Source: Acidithiobacillus marinus
Lineage (GTDB): Bacteria > Pseudomonadota > Gammaproteobacteria > Acidithiobacillales > Acidithiobacillaceae
Length of the DNA stretch: 64,000 nucleotides
Reading direction: 5' to 3'
Assembly (NCBI RefSeq): GCF_002847505.1
Contig: NZ_MXAV01000036.1
Coordinates: forward strand, 1-64,000
Shown here piece after piece: positions 46,627 through 56,277 of this stretch. Numbering within the stretch: the stretch's first letter is position 1; each line of letters begins with the position of its first letter. The notes below the pieces were generated by a model, which was given only the letters and a program-made list of their open reading frames with translations, had not been told where the DNA came from and did no database searches. The translations under genes were made by a program, and so were the position numbers.

Positions 46627-47237
46627 GTCCAGGAAGGGTTTTCCACCGCATGAACGGCAGCCGCAGCGGCTTCGTCCACATCGGCTTCCTTGCCAGCGAT
46701 GGTCAGTCGTCCATAGGCACCCACCGCACGGACATCAACGAGGGTGATATTCGCGGCTTTTTCAGCCTGATTGGCGGCATAAATGACGTAACCCGCCGGT
46801 TCTGTTTCAAGGATGAACATGCTTTGCTCCGGGAGAATCATGGAGCCTCGTCGACCTTGACGGTTTATGAGGACTGTATGATCCGGCATCATGCCACGGA
46901 TGATTTCTTTCCAGGTGATTTTGCAGGCGGTACGATCCTGCTGACTGGCCCCCATGCGCTGCAAGACCACCCGGCCGGCTTCGCGCACATCGCTCTGATC
47001 ACGATGGTGGACGACCATGGCCCCGAATTCACGCTCTATAACCTGCTGGGAAAGATGTACGCGCGTGGCTTTCAGGGCAATGTCCGTCAGACGGTGAATG
47101 GCCATGGCCGGAGACACTTCAATCCACAGGGCTGCATCGCCGGGCACCGGCAAAAAGCCTTGGGATACCGAAGCCATATATGCGGCGAGTTGCGGCTGGA
47201 GGGAGTCGATATAGACGTAAGTACGAAGTTGAATCAT
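46623..47237 (-). CDS. csoS1D: Carboxysome shell pseudohexamer CsoS1D (tandem BMC)
   Basis: 204 residues with two BMC domains. The N-terminal one reads [34 protein letters not shown] and [11 protein letters not shown]-like segments; the second has [22 protein letters not shown] and [29 protein letters not shown]. This pattern is that of CsoS1D, the double-layered, gated-pore shell protein. It closes the supercluster, convergent to cbbQ. Confidence 0.9.
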   Translation of the reverse strand: MIQLRTYVYIDSLQPQLAAYMASVSQGFLPVPGDAALWIEVSPAMAIHRLTDIALKATRVHLSQQVIEREFGAMVVHHRDQSDVREAGRVVLQRMGASQQDRTACKITWKEIIRGMMPDHTVLINRQGRRGSMILPEQSMFILETEPAGYVIYAANQAEKAANITLVDVRAVGAYGRLTIAGKEADVDEAAAAAVHAVENPSWT

Positions 47238-47329
47238 GGGCCAGGGTTCGAATATAGTCGAATGATTATAGCGGGATTCGGCGCATCGCTCCAGTCTGTT
47301 TTGTGTACATTGAGAAGAGGTAGATCCTA

Positions 47330-47857
47330 TTGGGAAAGCATCGTCTGCGCCGCTGGGTGCTGGATCTGGGGCTTATTGTCCTCGTGGTCGCCGGGGTCTA
47401 CGCCTGGACCCAGTGGCGCGGAGAAAACTCCGGCACAACGCCAGCGACCTTGCCAGTGTTGACTCTGCAAAAACTGGATGGCCAGTGGATACACTTGCAT
47501 CCCAAGAAGCATCAGGTGACCCTGGTCAATTTCTGGGCCCCGGACTGTCCACCCTGCATTGCCGAAATTCCCGCATTGAACTGGCTGCAACAATGGTTTG
47601 GCGGCCCACGATTTACGGTGCTTGGCGTGGCCGTTGCCGGAAACACGCCCCAAGCCATTGCTGCAGCCCGTTCCCGCTTTGGTATGGCGTATCCTCTGTA
47701 TGCTGACCAGGAAGGTGCGGCCGAACACATTCTGGGTGGCGTCACGCTGACGCCGACCTCCCTGCTGGTCAATGGACAGGGACAGATTGTAGGCCGCTAC
47801 GTGGGCGCGATTTCCCTGCCTGTGATTGTCGGTCAGTTACTCTGGATATCGCGCTGA
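47330..47857 (+). CDS. Membrane-anchored TlpA/ResA-like thioredoxin
   Basis: 175 residues from TTG 47330 with AGAGGT upstream. One N-terminal membrane anchor (residues 10-26), then a periplasmic thioredoxin fold with Cys73-Pro-Pro-Cys76 in [17 protein letters not shown] and the cis-proline region [11 protein letters not shown]. Probably reduces or oxidises periplasmic thiols; the partner is unknown. Its end overlaps the convergent small gene by 21 bases. Confidence 0.85.
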   Translation: MGKHRLRRWVLDLGLIVLVVAGVYAWTQWRGENSGTTPATLPVLTLQKLDGQWIHLHPKKHQVTLVNFWAPDCPPCIAEIPALNWLQQWFGGPRFTVLGVAVAGNTPQAIAAARSRFGMAYPLYADQEGAAEHILGGVTLTPTSLLVNGQGQIVGRYVGAISLPVIVGQLLWISR

Positions 47858-48214
47858 GGAACGTGGCGGGACGCTGTCGGATGGACGTGGCGAAGAGTGG
47901 AGTGGGGCCAGAGCCTTGCCTCTTGTTGTCGCCTGGGATGACGCCAGAGGACAACTTGGACGACGATGATACTGTGCATAAAGGCGCTCCCAGTGCCGCC
48001 GGGTTTCTGCGGGTTTTGCCCGCGCCATGGCGAGCATGCCAAAACCATCGTCATCCCAGCCGCACTCACTCAAAACGATTTCCGGCCAGCGCTGCATGTA
48101 TGCATCTCGCATCAGGTTTTTGCCGAGTTCAGCCAGGTCTTCGGCGACGCCCAAGGCGACGGCTCGCTCTTTCCATTCGTCCCATTCAAACAGCATTTCC
48201 TGCATGGCAACCAT
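47837..48214 (-). CDS. Conserved-looking hypothetical protein
   Basis: 125 residues from ATG 48214 behind GGGAGAG. The first 75 residues (FEWDEWKERAVALGVAEDLAELGKNLMRDAYMQRW) look like an acidic helical domain; the last 45 are Pro/Ser/Arg-rich and overlap tlpA, so they may be poorly conserved. No family is recognised. Confidence 0.55.
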   Translation of the reverse strand: MVAMQEMLFEWDEWKERAVALGVAEDLAELGKNLMRDAYMQRWPEIVLSECGWDDDGFGMLAMARAKPAETRRHWERLYAQYHRRPSCPLASSQATTRGKALAPLHSSPRPSDSVPPRSSARYPE

Positions 48215-48447
48215 TGGACACTCTCCCGTTGTGAATATGTTTTGAAATCATCAGTAGATTTATGGGCTTTTAGGCATTTTCAGAGACAACATTTAAGGTA
48301 TAGTCCAGTGTGACGGAGGCGTCAATAGGTATGATCATATGTCATTATATTATGTTTTTACGACAACGCTTGACGGATAGCTGATACTGCAGGCTTATGC
48401 TAGTTTAATTATTCATTCTGGTCGGCTGTGTGGATGGAGTAGTTCTG
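48215..48447. other. Promoter region of yicC-gmk-rpoZ-spoT and of the divergent gene
   Basis: 233 bases with locally high A+T (48230-48420). No ORF or hairpin of note. It must hold the divergent promoters; I could not settle on -10/-35 boxes. Confidence 0.3.
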
Positions 48448-49311
48448 ATGATTCGAAGCATGACGGGGTTTGCCCGCAGTGAAAGGCACGGCGACTGGGG
48501 AACCCTGGTTTGGGAGCTGCGGACGGTCAACCATCGCTACTTGGATATTAACTTGCGCTTGCCCGATGGTTTTTCGATATATGAAAGTGCCATCCGAGCC
48601 CGTCTGCAGAAATCCGTGCTGCGCGGTAGAGTGGATGTCTGGCTGCGTTTTCAGGAAGTCGAAGGTGGCGGGTTGCGTCTCAACCGCGATCTGGCCAGGC
48701 AATTGCAAACGGTATATAGCGAATTGTTGCAGAGCTGGAATCTGCATGATACGACCTTTAATCCGCTGGAGGCGTTGCGCTGGCCGGGATTGGTGCAAAG
48801 CGCTGGAAGCGACAGCACTATGCTCGAAGAAGAAGTGCTGTCCTTACTGGACAGCACACTTGCTGAATTGCAGGCATCACGGGAAAGGGAGGGTGCGGCG
48901 CTGGCCCAGATTCTGTTGAGTCGGGTAGAAGCGGTCGCCGAACAGACCCGGGCTTTGCGCGCGCATTTGCCGGAAATGGAAACGGCCTTGCGCCAGCGTT
49001 TGCAGGCCCGGCTCGCTGATCTCGCCGTGCAGGTGGACCCGCAGCGCTGGGAACAGGAGATTGTGTTTTATTTGCAGCGCCAAGATACGGCAGAAGAGCT
49101 GGATCGTCTCGACACCCATCTGGCGGAGCTGCGGCGGATACTGGCGCGGCGCGAGGCTGTGGGGCGCCGCCTGGATTTTCTGATGCAGGAGCTGAATCGG
49201 GAAGCCAATACCCTGGCATCCAAGGCTGCTGACAGCCAAGTGACATTCGCCTCGGTGGAGCTGAAAGTATTGATCGAACAAATGCGGGAGCAGGTGCAGA
49301 ATGTGGAGTAG
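48448..49311 (+). CDS. yicC: YicC family endoribonuclease
   Basis: 287 residues from ATG 48448, GGAG upstream. MIRSMTGFARSERHG and ELRTVNHRYLDINLRLP at the start and ANTLASKAADSQVTFASVELK at the end are diagnostic. yicC next to gmk is widely conserved. It cleaves RNA in E. coli. Confidence 0.95.
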   Translation: MIRSMTGFARSERHGDWGTLVWELRTVNHRYLDINLRLPDGFSIYESAIRARLQKSVLRGRVDVWLRFQEVEGGGLRLNRDLARQLQTVYSELLQSWNLHDTTFNPLEALRWPGLVQSAGSDSTMLEEEVLSLLDSTLAELQASREREGAALAQILLSRVEAVAEQTRALRAHLPEMETALRQRLQARLADLAVQVDPQRWEQEIVFYLQRQDTAEELDRLDTHLAELRRILARREAVGRRLDFLMQELNREANTLASKAADSQVTFASVELKVLIEQMREQVQNVE

Positions 49312-49317
49312 AAGATC

Positions 49318-49956
49318 ATGACGAATGGACCGGAACGCGGTATCCTGTGGATTATTTCGGCGCCCAGCGGCGCGGGTAAGACCAGTTTGTCGCGGGCGTT
49401 GGTGACCGCTACTGCGCAGTTTCGGACATCTGTTTCCTATACGACCCGGCCCGCGCGGCCCGGAGAAGTGGATGGTACAGATTACCATTTTGTCGATATG
49501 GCGCGGTTTAGCGAAATGGCCGAGCGTGGGGAGTTTCTGGAATACGCTCGGGTTCACGGGAATGGTTACGGGACCAGTGAACCCTGGGTCAAAAGTCAGC
49601 TCTTTGCGGGCATGGATGTATTGCTGGAAATCGACTGGCAGGGCGCACGCCAGGTGCGTGAACGCTTGCCCGGACAGGCGGTCAGTATTTTCATACTGCC
49701 CCCCTCTTTGGCGGCTCTGGAAACTCGCTTGCGCGGGCGGGCCCAGGATTCGGAAGAGGTCATCGCCCGGCGGGTGGCCGCTGCGCGTGAGGAATTGCTG
49801 CACTATGACGAATTTGATTATCTGGTCGTGAATGACCAGTTTGACACGGCGCTGGACGATTTGCGCAGTATTGTCCATGCGGAGCATCTGCGCTTGGGTA
49901 GCCAGCAGCATGCCCAGCACCAGCGTCTGAAAGATCTGTTGGGTATACAGGATTAA
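49318..49956 (+). CDS. gmk: Guanylate kinase
   Basis: 212 residues. P-loop SAPSGAGKTSLSRAL, GMP-binding SYTTRPARPGEVDGTDYHFV and LLEIDWQGARQVR. Makes GDP from GMP. Feeds the (p)ppGpp pool handled by the next genes. Confidence 0.97.
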   Translation: MTNGPERGILWIISAPSGAGKTSLSRALVTATAQFRTSVSYTTRPARPGEVDGTDYHFVDMARFSEMAERGEFLEYARVHGNGYGTSEPWVKSQLFAGMDVLLEIDWQGARQVRERLPGQAVSIFILPPSLAALETRLRGRAQDSEEVIARRVAAAREELLHYDEFDYLVVNDQFDTALDDLRSIVHAEHLRLGSQQHAQHQRLKDLLGIQD

Positions 49957-49983
49957 CGTAGGATCAACTAAGGAATAAGGTCA

Positions 49984-50259
49984 ATGGCAAGAGTAACTGT
50001 GGAAGATTGTCTGGAAAACGTCACTAATCGCTTTGAACTGACTCTGGTGGCCGCGCGGCGTGCTCGGCAGTTGGCGTCGGGCGCGGTTCCCGGTGTGGAA
50101 CCGGGGCGTGACAAGAATACGGTGGTGGCCCTGCGGGAAGTGGCGGCAGGTTTGGTCACTCGTTCCATTCTGGACGAGCAGATGCCACCACCGCTGCCCA
50201 ATTTCCCCGGTGCATCTGGTCGTGATTTAGCTGGAGCAGAGGATGTCGCCAGCGCCTGA
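49984..50259 (+). CDS. rpoZ: RNA polymerase omega subunit
   Basis: 91 residues starting [19 protein letters not shown], with AARRARQL and [14 protein letters not shown]. Omega forms part of the ppGpp site on RNA polymerase. Overlaps the spoT start by 17 bases. Confidence 0.97.
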   Translation: MARVTVEDCLENVTNRFELTLVAARRARQLASGAVPGVEPGRDKNTVVALREVAAGLVTRSILDEQMPPPLPNFPGASGRDLAGAEDVASA

Positions 50260-52522
50260 TGCGGTGGAAGTGGTTCCCGTCCCGGCGCTGCCGTTGGCCG
50301 CCGGGGTAGGAGAGGTATTGCGCCTGCCACCAGTGAAACCGGCCCTGGATGATCCCTGTGCACCTTTACGTGCCTTGTTACAACGATACATGTCTCCGGA
50401 GGAAGTGGTACGGGTGAGGGACGCCTATGCGCTGGCCTTCGCAGCTCATGGAGAGCAGACCCGTCGCAGTGGCGAGCCTTATATTCACCATCCGGTGGCG
50501 GTCGCCTGTATTCTGGCAGAATTGCAACTGGATATTTTTACTATCCAAGCCGCTCTGCTGCATGACGTCATAGAAGACTGCGAAATCAGCAAGGAAAGTC
50601 TGGCCGAACAATTCGGCCCGGAAGTGGCAGAAATGGTCGATGGTGTCAGCAAGCTCGGCCAGGTGCGTTTTGAAACCCGGGAAGAAGCCCAGGCGGAAAA
50701 TTTTCGCAAAATGTTCCTGGCCATGTCCCGGGACATCCGGGTGGTGCTCATCAAACTGGCTGATCGCCTGCACAACATGCGCACCATGGGGGTCATGACC
50801 CCGGAAAAACGGCGGCGGATTTCGCGGGAAACCCTCGATATTTACGCGCCTATTGCCCAGCGTTTGGGGATTCACGCGATTCGAATCGAGCTGGAAGAGC
50901 TGGCTTTTTCCCACCTGTATCCCAAACGCTGGCATGCTCTCAATGAGGCAATCAAGGCGGCCCGTGGCAACCGCAAGGAAGCGGTTCATAAAATCGAACA
51001 GGCGCTTCTGGACCGTTTGCATCAGGAGGGATTTGAAGCCCAGGTGAGCGGTCGGGAAAAGCATGTCTACAGCATTTATAGCAAAATGCAGAAAAAAGGC
51101 ATGGCATTCAGTGCTATTTTGGATTTGCATGCCTTCCGGGTGATTGTCGCTGATGTGGATACCTGTTATCGGGTGCTGGGGATCATACATAGTCTGTATC
51201 GTCCCATTCCCGGGCGTTTCAAGGATTATATCGCGATTCCCAAATCCAACGGCTATCAATCCTTGCACACGGTCTTGCTGGGGCCCTTCGGACATCCGGT
51301 AGAAGTCCAAATTCGTACAGAAGACATGCACCGGGTGGCAGAAGCCGGTGTGGCTGCACACTGGCTCTACAAAACCGGCATGAACCATGCCCACGCCGAA
51401 TCCCAGGCTCGGGCGTGGTTGCAACGGCTGTTGGAGCTGCAAACCCAGGGCGGGGACTCCCAGGAGTTTCTCGAAAGCGTCAAGCTCGATCTTTTTCCGG
51501 ATGAGGTTTATGTATTTACCCCTAAGGGAAAAATTCTCAGTCTGCCGCGCGGGGCCACGGCGGTGGATTTTGCCTATGCCGTGCATACGGACATTGGTAA
51601 TCAGGCGGTGGCAGCGCGAATCAATGATATGTATGTTCCGCTGCGCAGTCTCTTGAGTAATGGTGACAAGGTCGATATCGTCACTGCCGCATCTGCCCAT
51701 CCTCAGCCTGGCTGGCTGGATGTGGTAGTCACTGCCAAGGCGCGAAGTAGTGTGCGCGCCTATCTCAAAACCATTCAACGCGAAGATGCCGAAACCCTGG
51801 GCCGGAATCTTCTGGATAAAGCCCTGCAGAGTCTGGGTGGAGATTACCAACAAATACTGCCTGATGATTTGCAGCGAGTGTTGACCACTTTCAATGTCCA
51901 GGATGAAGGGCAGTTGCTGGCGGCCATCGGTATGGGAGAAATGTTTCCCTTGGTGGTAGCCCACAAATTGTTACCCGAAGAGGATGACCGGGGGCGTCTG
52001 GCACAGACCGCGCGGCGTCTCGGGCAGGCGGTAAGTCAACTGCTCCCCAGTCGTCTCAACCGGGATGGGGCGACCAAAAAGCCGCTCCTTATCCGGGGTA
52101 CAGAGGGCTTGCCCGTCACTTTGGCGCGCTGCTGTCGCCCCATCCCCGGGGATCCTATTCTGGGCTTCATCAGTGCCGGCAAGGGCGTGGTGGTACATAC
52201 CCACGATTGTCATAATATCCGTGAATGGCGCAAGCGGCGCGATCGTTGGGTGGATGTGCAATGGGACCCCGAGGCACACGGCGATTTCCCGGTGACCATT
52301 CGGGTCGTGGCCGAGAGCGCGCGCGGGGTGCTGGCGCGAATCGCGACTCTGATCTCCGATGAAGACTCCAATATCGATCATGTGGATATCGAGCCTCAGG
52401 ATGGACTCTATACCGGAATCACCTTTACCATATTGGCCCATGACCGGGATCATCTGGCCAAAATCATGCGCAGTTTGCGGAGTTTGCCCATGGTGTCCCG
52501 GGTCCAGCGGGTCAAAAACTAA
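50243..52522 (+). CDS. spoT: Bifunctional (p)ppGpp synthetase/hydrolase SpoT/RelA
   Basis: 759 residues from ATG 50243, GGAG upstream. HD hydrolase: [14 protein letters not shown] and [10 protein letters not shown]. Synthetase: [40 protein letters not shown]-terminal [23 protein letters not shown]. Both activities look intact, as expected for the only Rel-type gene in the window. Confidence 0.97.
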   Translation: MSPAPDAVEVVPVPALPLAAGVGEVLRLPPVKPALDDPCAPLRALLQRYMSPEEVVRVRDAYALAFAAHGEQTRRSGEPYIHHPVAVACILAELQLDIFTIQAALLHDVIEDCEISKESLAEQFGPEVAEMVDGVSKLGQVRFETREEAQAENFRKMFLAMSRDIRVVLIKLADRLHNMRTMGVMTPEKRRRISRETLDIYAPIAQRLGIHAIRIELEELAFSHLYPKRWHALNEAIKAARGNRKEAVHKIEQALLDRLHQEGFEAQVSGREKHVYSIYSKMQKKGMAFSAILDLHAFRVIVADVDTCYRVLGIIHSLYRPIPGRFKDYIAIPKSNGYQSLHTVLLGPFGHPVEVQIRTEDMHRVAEAGVAAHWLYKTGMNHAHAESQARAWLQRLLELQTQGGDSQEFLESVKLDLFPDEVYVFTPKGKILSLPRGATAVDFAYAVHTDIGNQAVAARINDMYVPLRSLLSNGDKVDIVTAASAHPQPGWLDVVVTAKARSSVRAYLKTIQREDAETLGRNLLDKALQSLGGDYQQILPDDLQRVLTTFNVQDEGQLLAAIGMGEMFPLVVAHKLLPEEDDRGRLAQTARRLGQAVSQLLPSRLNRDGATKKPLLIRGTEGLPVTLARCCRPIPGDPILGFISAGKGVVVHTHDCHNIREWRKRRDRWVDVQWDPEAHGDFPVTIRVVAESARGVLARIATLISDEDSNIDHVDIEPQDGLYTGITFTILAHDRDHLAKIMRSLRSLPMVSRVQRVKN

Positions 52523-52536
52523 CTCAGGGAGAATTT

Positions 52537-52926
52537 ATGCCAGTACCCGTACACAGTGATGCAGCACCCCAGGCCATCGGCGCCTACAGTCAGGCCATGA
52601 CCCATAATGGCTTGCTTTACCTCTCAGGACAGATTCCGCTGGATCCCCATACCGGGCAGATGGTGGAAGGGGACTTTTCCTTGCAGATCCGGCGGGTGCT
52701 GGATAATCTTCAGGCCGTATGTGCCGCCGCCGGGACGAAGTTGCAGCAGGCCATCAAATTGCAGGTTTTTCTGACGGATCTCAGTCACTTCAGCGAGGTC
52801 AACCAGGCGTTGGAGGCGGAGTTTTCCCAGCCTTATCCGGCCCGGGCGGTAGTCCAGGTGGCGGCACTCCCCCGGGGTGCCCAGGTGGAAATCGATGGTA
52901 TTGTCGCCCTGGGCAAAGCTGACTGA
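52537..52926 (+). CDS. ridA: RidA/YjgF family enamine deaminase
   Basis: 129 residues. APQAIGAYSQAMTHNGLLYLSGQIPLDP, and VQVAALPRGAQVEIDGIVAL with the conserved arginine-region pattern. Deaminates reactive enamines. Gene order spoT-ridA is conserved in proteobacteria. Confidence 0.96.
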   Translation: MPVPVHSDAAPQAIGAYSQAMTHNGLLYLSGQIPLDPHTGQMVEGDFSLQIRRVLDNLQAVCAAAGTKLQQAIKLQVFLTDLSHFSEVNQALEAEFSQPYPARAVVQVAALPRGAQVEIDGIVALGKAD

Positions 52927-52927
52927 G

Positions 52928-53143
52928 ATGGACCGCGCAGAGTTGCTGGCCCAGCCCATGCGTGTGCTGCTGCAGGAGCACCCGGTACTGGTGACCCTGT
53001 TGGAAGAGCGCGGCATTCATTGTGGGGAATGCTTCATCGCCGACCGGGAAACCCTGGCGGGAGTGGCGCGCATGCATGGGGTGGATATGGACGAAATCCT
53101 CAACGCCTGGGCCCGGCGCGAGGCTCTGCTCCATAGCGACTGA
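52928..53143 (+). CDS. DUF1858-like small protein
   Basis: 71 residues from ATG 52928, one base after the ridA stop. The pattern LLQEHPVLVTLLEERGIHCGECFIADRETLAGVARMHGVDMDEILNAW, with two cysteines in a C-x2-C arrangement, matches the DUF1858 type (hybrid-cluster accessory-like). Function unknown. Confidence 0.75.
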   Translation: MDRAELLAQPMRVLLQEHPVLVTLLEERGIHCGECFIADRETLAGVARMHGVDMDEILNAWARREALLHSD

Positions 53144-53147
53144 GCAG

Positions 53148-55199
53148 GTGGCTGCTCCCACTCCCTTCTACCTGCAAAGTTCTGTTTCAGCCCTGCGTGG
53201 GGTGGGTCCGGCCCTGGTGCAGCGTCTGCAACGCATGGATATCTGGCGGGTGCAGGATGTACTTTTCCACCTGCCCAGTCGTTATCAGGACCGCCGTCAC
53301 CTTCTGCCCATGGGCTCCTTGCTGCCTGAGCAGGAGGGGGCGGTGCTGGGCGAAATCACTCAGGTCGAACATTTGCGCGGCCGCCGCGATCAGTGGCTGG
53401 TGACCCTCAGTGATGGCACGGGACAGCTTCATATTCGCCTTTTTCATATGCTGCCGCCCATGCGCGCCCAATGGCAGCCGGGGCGACGCTTGTGGTGTTT
53501 TGGGGAAACCCGGGCCGGTTACCAGGGCCTGGAAATGGTGCATCCGGAATGGCAGATGGCAGACCAGCCGCAGTTTCAGGCGCCCACCCATCTGACCCCC
53601 TTTTATCCCAGTACCCAGGGCATCACCCAGGCACAGTGGCGGCGCTGGGTCGCCCAGGCCCTGACTCTGGTTGACCAGCTCCCCGACTATCTCGCGAAAT
53701 ACCTCGGACCGGCCTGGCCGGCGCTGGGCGAGGGTTTACGGCTGTTGCATGAAAGTGCCGAAGAGGTACCTACTCCTGCCCATCCTGCCTGGCAGCGTCT
53801 GGCGCTGGAAGAACTGCTCGCCAATCATCTGGCCATTCGTGCCAGTCGGGTGGGAAGTGATGCCGCCGGCGCTCCGGTTATTGCCGGTAACGGGACTTTA
53901 TGGCGTCGTTTTCTGCAGCAGTTGTCTTTTAAGCCCACTACCGCCCAGGAACGGGTGATTGGCGAAATCAATGAAAATCTAGCCCAAGCCCGGCCTATGC
54001 GCCGCTTGCTGCAAGGTGATGTAGGGTCAGGCAAAACCCTGGTGGCGGCAGCCGCCGCTTTGGCTGCCGTGGAACAGCAATTTCAGGTAGCCCTGATGGC
54101 GCCGACGGAAATTCTCGCGGAACAGCTTTCCACCCGTTTTGCGACCTGGCTGGCTCCCCTGGGTGTCGAAGTGGGTTATCTGGTGGGAGGATTGGGCCAG
54201 AAAGCCCGGCGTTTGCTGCTGGAGGCTATCCGAGAGCAGCGGACGCAGATTATTGTCGGCACCCAGGCGCTGTTTCAGGAAGATGTACAGTTTGCCCGTC
54301 TGGGCCTGGTGATCATTGATGAGCAACACCGCTTTGGTGTGGATCAGCGCCGCCAGTTGCTGGAAAAAGGACAGATTCCGCATCTGCTGGTGATGACGGC
54401 GACGCCCATACCGCGCACTTTGGCGATGACGGTCCATGCGGATCTGGATGTGTCGGTGATTGATGCCCTGCCACCCGGCCGTAGTCCGGTGGAAACCCTG
54501 GTGATGGCCGATTCCCGGCGCGGGGAATTGATGGCCCGGATGCGCCACCGCCTGGCCGATGGCGAGCAGATATACTGGGTCTGCCCCCTCATTGAAGAGT
54601 CGGAAATATTGGCGTTGCAGGCTGCCGAAACCAGCTATGCCGACTTGCAGGCAGCCTTGCCGGAAATTCCCATGGGTTTGATTCATGGCCGTCTGCCCGC
54701 TGCAGAAAAAGCGCAAGTGATGGCTGATTTCCAGGCAGGCAAAACCCGGATTCTGGTGGCCACTACGGTGATTGAAGTCGGAGTGGACGTCCCCAATGCC
54801 AGTCTGATGGTCATCGAACACGCCGAGCGTATGGGACTGGCCCAGTTGCACCAGTTGCGCGGCAGAGTAGGGCGCGGGGAGCGGCAAAGCAGTTGTATTT
54901 TAATGTATCATCCGCCTCTGGGAGCCAAGGCCCGGGCGCGCTTGCAGGTGTTGCGCGACAGTCGGGATGGTTTTGTCATTGCCCGCAAGGATCTGGAGTT
55001 GCGCGGGCCGGGGGAATATCTGGGTACGCGGCAAACCGGGTTGTTGCAGATGCGGGTGGCCGATATGCTGCGCGACGAGGCCCTTTTAGCCGAGTTGCCG
55101 ACCTTGGCCGATCAGCTGGAGCGCCATGATCCCGAAGCGGTGCAAGCCTTGGTTCAGCGTTGGGTCGGGCGGCGACTGGATTACAGTCAAGTTGGATAA
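53148..55199 (+). CDS. recG: ATP-dependent DNA helicase RecG
   Basis: Start taken as GTG 53148 (683 residues, close to the usual 690); no strong Shine-Dalgarno is seen and the frame is open further up inside the previous gene. Wedge domain with RYQDRRHLLPMGSL; Walker A GDVGSGKTLVAAAA; DExH box IIDEQHRFGVDQR; motif VI QLRGRVGRGERQS. Reverses stalled replication forks. Confidence 0.95.
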   Translation: MAAPTPFYLQSSVSALRGVGPALVQRLQRMDIWRVQDVLFHLPSRYQDRRHLLPMGSLLPEQEGAVLGEITQVEHLRGRRDQWLVTLSDGTGQLHIRLFHMLPPMRAQWQPGRRLWCFGETRAGYQGLEMVHPEWQMADQPQFQAPTHLTPFYPSTQGITQAQWRRWVAQALTLVDQLPDYLAKYLGPAWPALGEGLRLLHESAEEVPTPAHPAWQRLALEELLANHLAIRASRVGSDAAGAPVIAGNGTLWRRFLQQLSFKPTTAQERVIGEINENLAQARPMRRLLQGDVGSGKTLVAAAAALAAVEQQFQVALMAPTEILAEQLSTRFATWLAPLGVEVGYLVGGLGQKARRLLLEAIREQRTQIIVGTQALFQEDVQFARLGLVIIDEQHRFGVDQRRQLLEKGQIPHLLVMTATPIPRTLAMTVHADLDVSVIDALPPGRSPVETLVMADSRRGELMARMRHRLADGEQIYWVCPLIEESEILALQAAETSYADLQAALPEIPMGLIHGRLPAAEKAQVMADFQAGKTRILVATTVIEVGVDVPNASLMVIEHAERMGLAQLHQLRGRVGRGERQSSCILMYHPPLGAKARARLQVLRDSRDGFVIARKDLELRGPGEYLGTRQTGLLQMRVADMLRDEALLAELPTLADQLERHDPEAVQALVQRWVGRRLDYSQVG

Positions 55200-55285
55200 A
55201 AAATACGCCGGATTATCATGGCTCTTAAGCGTTATTCTCGGGTATATTATGAAAGTCTGAAAACGAATAATCAAGGAAGCCGTAT

Positions 55286-56146
55286 ATGGGTGCTGTGAGA
55301 AAAGGGTGGTTGCTGCTGGTTGTTTTCGCGCTGTGGAGTCTGGCGGGATGTGCTCCACAGATTTCCGCGCCACCCGTCCATTCTGTGGCCTACTATGCGG
55401 CACAAATCCATCCCCCAGTCGTGGCTCCGGTTGCTCCGGTCGTATCGCCCACTATTTCTGCTGCGACCCCGGCACAACCCGTCCGAATTGTGGTTTCGAC
55501 GACCTCCCATCTGCTCCGGATTTATCGGGGCGATATCTTGCTGGCGACTTATCCTGTCGCCATCGGTTTCAATGGCTCTGCACCCCGGCGCATTCGCGGG
55601 GATGATGTGACGCCTGTAGGGCATTACCATATTGGCTGGATTTTGTATGGCACCCAGTATGGCCCTTTCATGGGGCTGACTTATCCCAATAAGGACAATG
55701 CGGAATGGGGTCTGAAAGAAGGGATTATCACCCATCGTCAGTATGAAGCCATTGTGGACGCCATCGACGCGGGGCAGACGCCCCCCCAGAATACCCCACT
55801 GGGTGGTGAAATCGGGATTCATGGTATGGGTCCGCAATTTTCCGATGATCCTGATAGCAAGGTTTTTCCCGGGCGTTGGACGGCGGGCTGTGTGGCATTG
55901 TCCAACTGGGACGCTCAACAGATTGCGGCACTGGTACGGGTCGGTACATCGGTAGAAATTGTCGGTGAGGTGCGAGGTTACCGCCGTAATCTGGATCCTC
56001 GAGCTGAGCTGGCCTGGACCCAATACCTGCATCGCCAAAAACGAGATACAGAGGCATTGCCCCCCCATACAGACAGTTCTTTGCATTCAGTGAATTATGG
56101 TCACAATCCGAAACCCCAAAAGCCGGACAGTCGGATAATCCATTGA
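55286..56146 (+). CDS. L,D-transpeptidase (YkuD) lipoprotein
   Basis: 286 residues. Lipobox LAGC with Cys22, then a Pro/Ala linker and a YkuD domain: IVVSTTSHLLRIYRGD, GEIGIHGMG and the catalytic WTAGCVALSNWD. It crosslinks peptidoglycan or anchors envelope proteins. AAGGAAG precedes the start. Confidence 0.92.
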   Translation: MGAVRKGWLLLVVFALWSLAGCAPQISAPPVHSVAYYAAQIHPPVVAPVAPVVSPTISAATPAQPVRIVVSTTSHLLRIYRGDILLATYPVAIGFNGSAPRRIRGDDVTPVGHYHIGWILYGTQYGPFMGLTYPNKDNAEWGLKEGIITHRQYEAIVDAIDAGQTPPQNTPLGGEIGIHGMGPQFSDDPDSKVFPGRWTAGCVALSNWDAQQIAALVRVGTSVEIVGEVRGYRRNLDPRAELAWTQYLHRQKRDTEALPPHTDSSLHSVNYGHNPKPQKPDSRIIH

Positions 56147-56154
56147 TGGGAGTG

Positions 56155-56174
56155 GGATGATCACTTGGTCATCC
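56155..56174 (+). terminator. Possible terminator after the L,D-transpeptidase gene
   Basis: GGATGA and TCATCC form a 6-bp stem around eight bases just after the gene. There is no U-run, so only tentative. Confidence 0.3.
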
Positions 56175-56277
56175 GGATTTCGAAATATTTTGGGGATTCT
56201 TTACCAAGAAATGCTGGATTGACCAGCTAGCGGGCAGCGCTCGACATCAACGCCACCCGAGTTTTCTACAAACCCTT

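Noticed and set aside
48877-49920. 347-codon frame antisense to yicC and gmk
   Set aside because: Shadow of two well-identified genes, spanning their junction.
50378-51964. Long open frame (528 codons) antisense to spoT
   Set aside because: Fully covered by a gene with every expected domain; the antisense product has no recognisable motif.
53022-53147. N-terminal extension of RecG inside the preceding DUF1858-like gene
   Set aside because: Out of frame with a real gene and beyond the usual RecG start; the fold begins after 53148.
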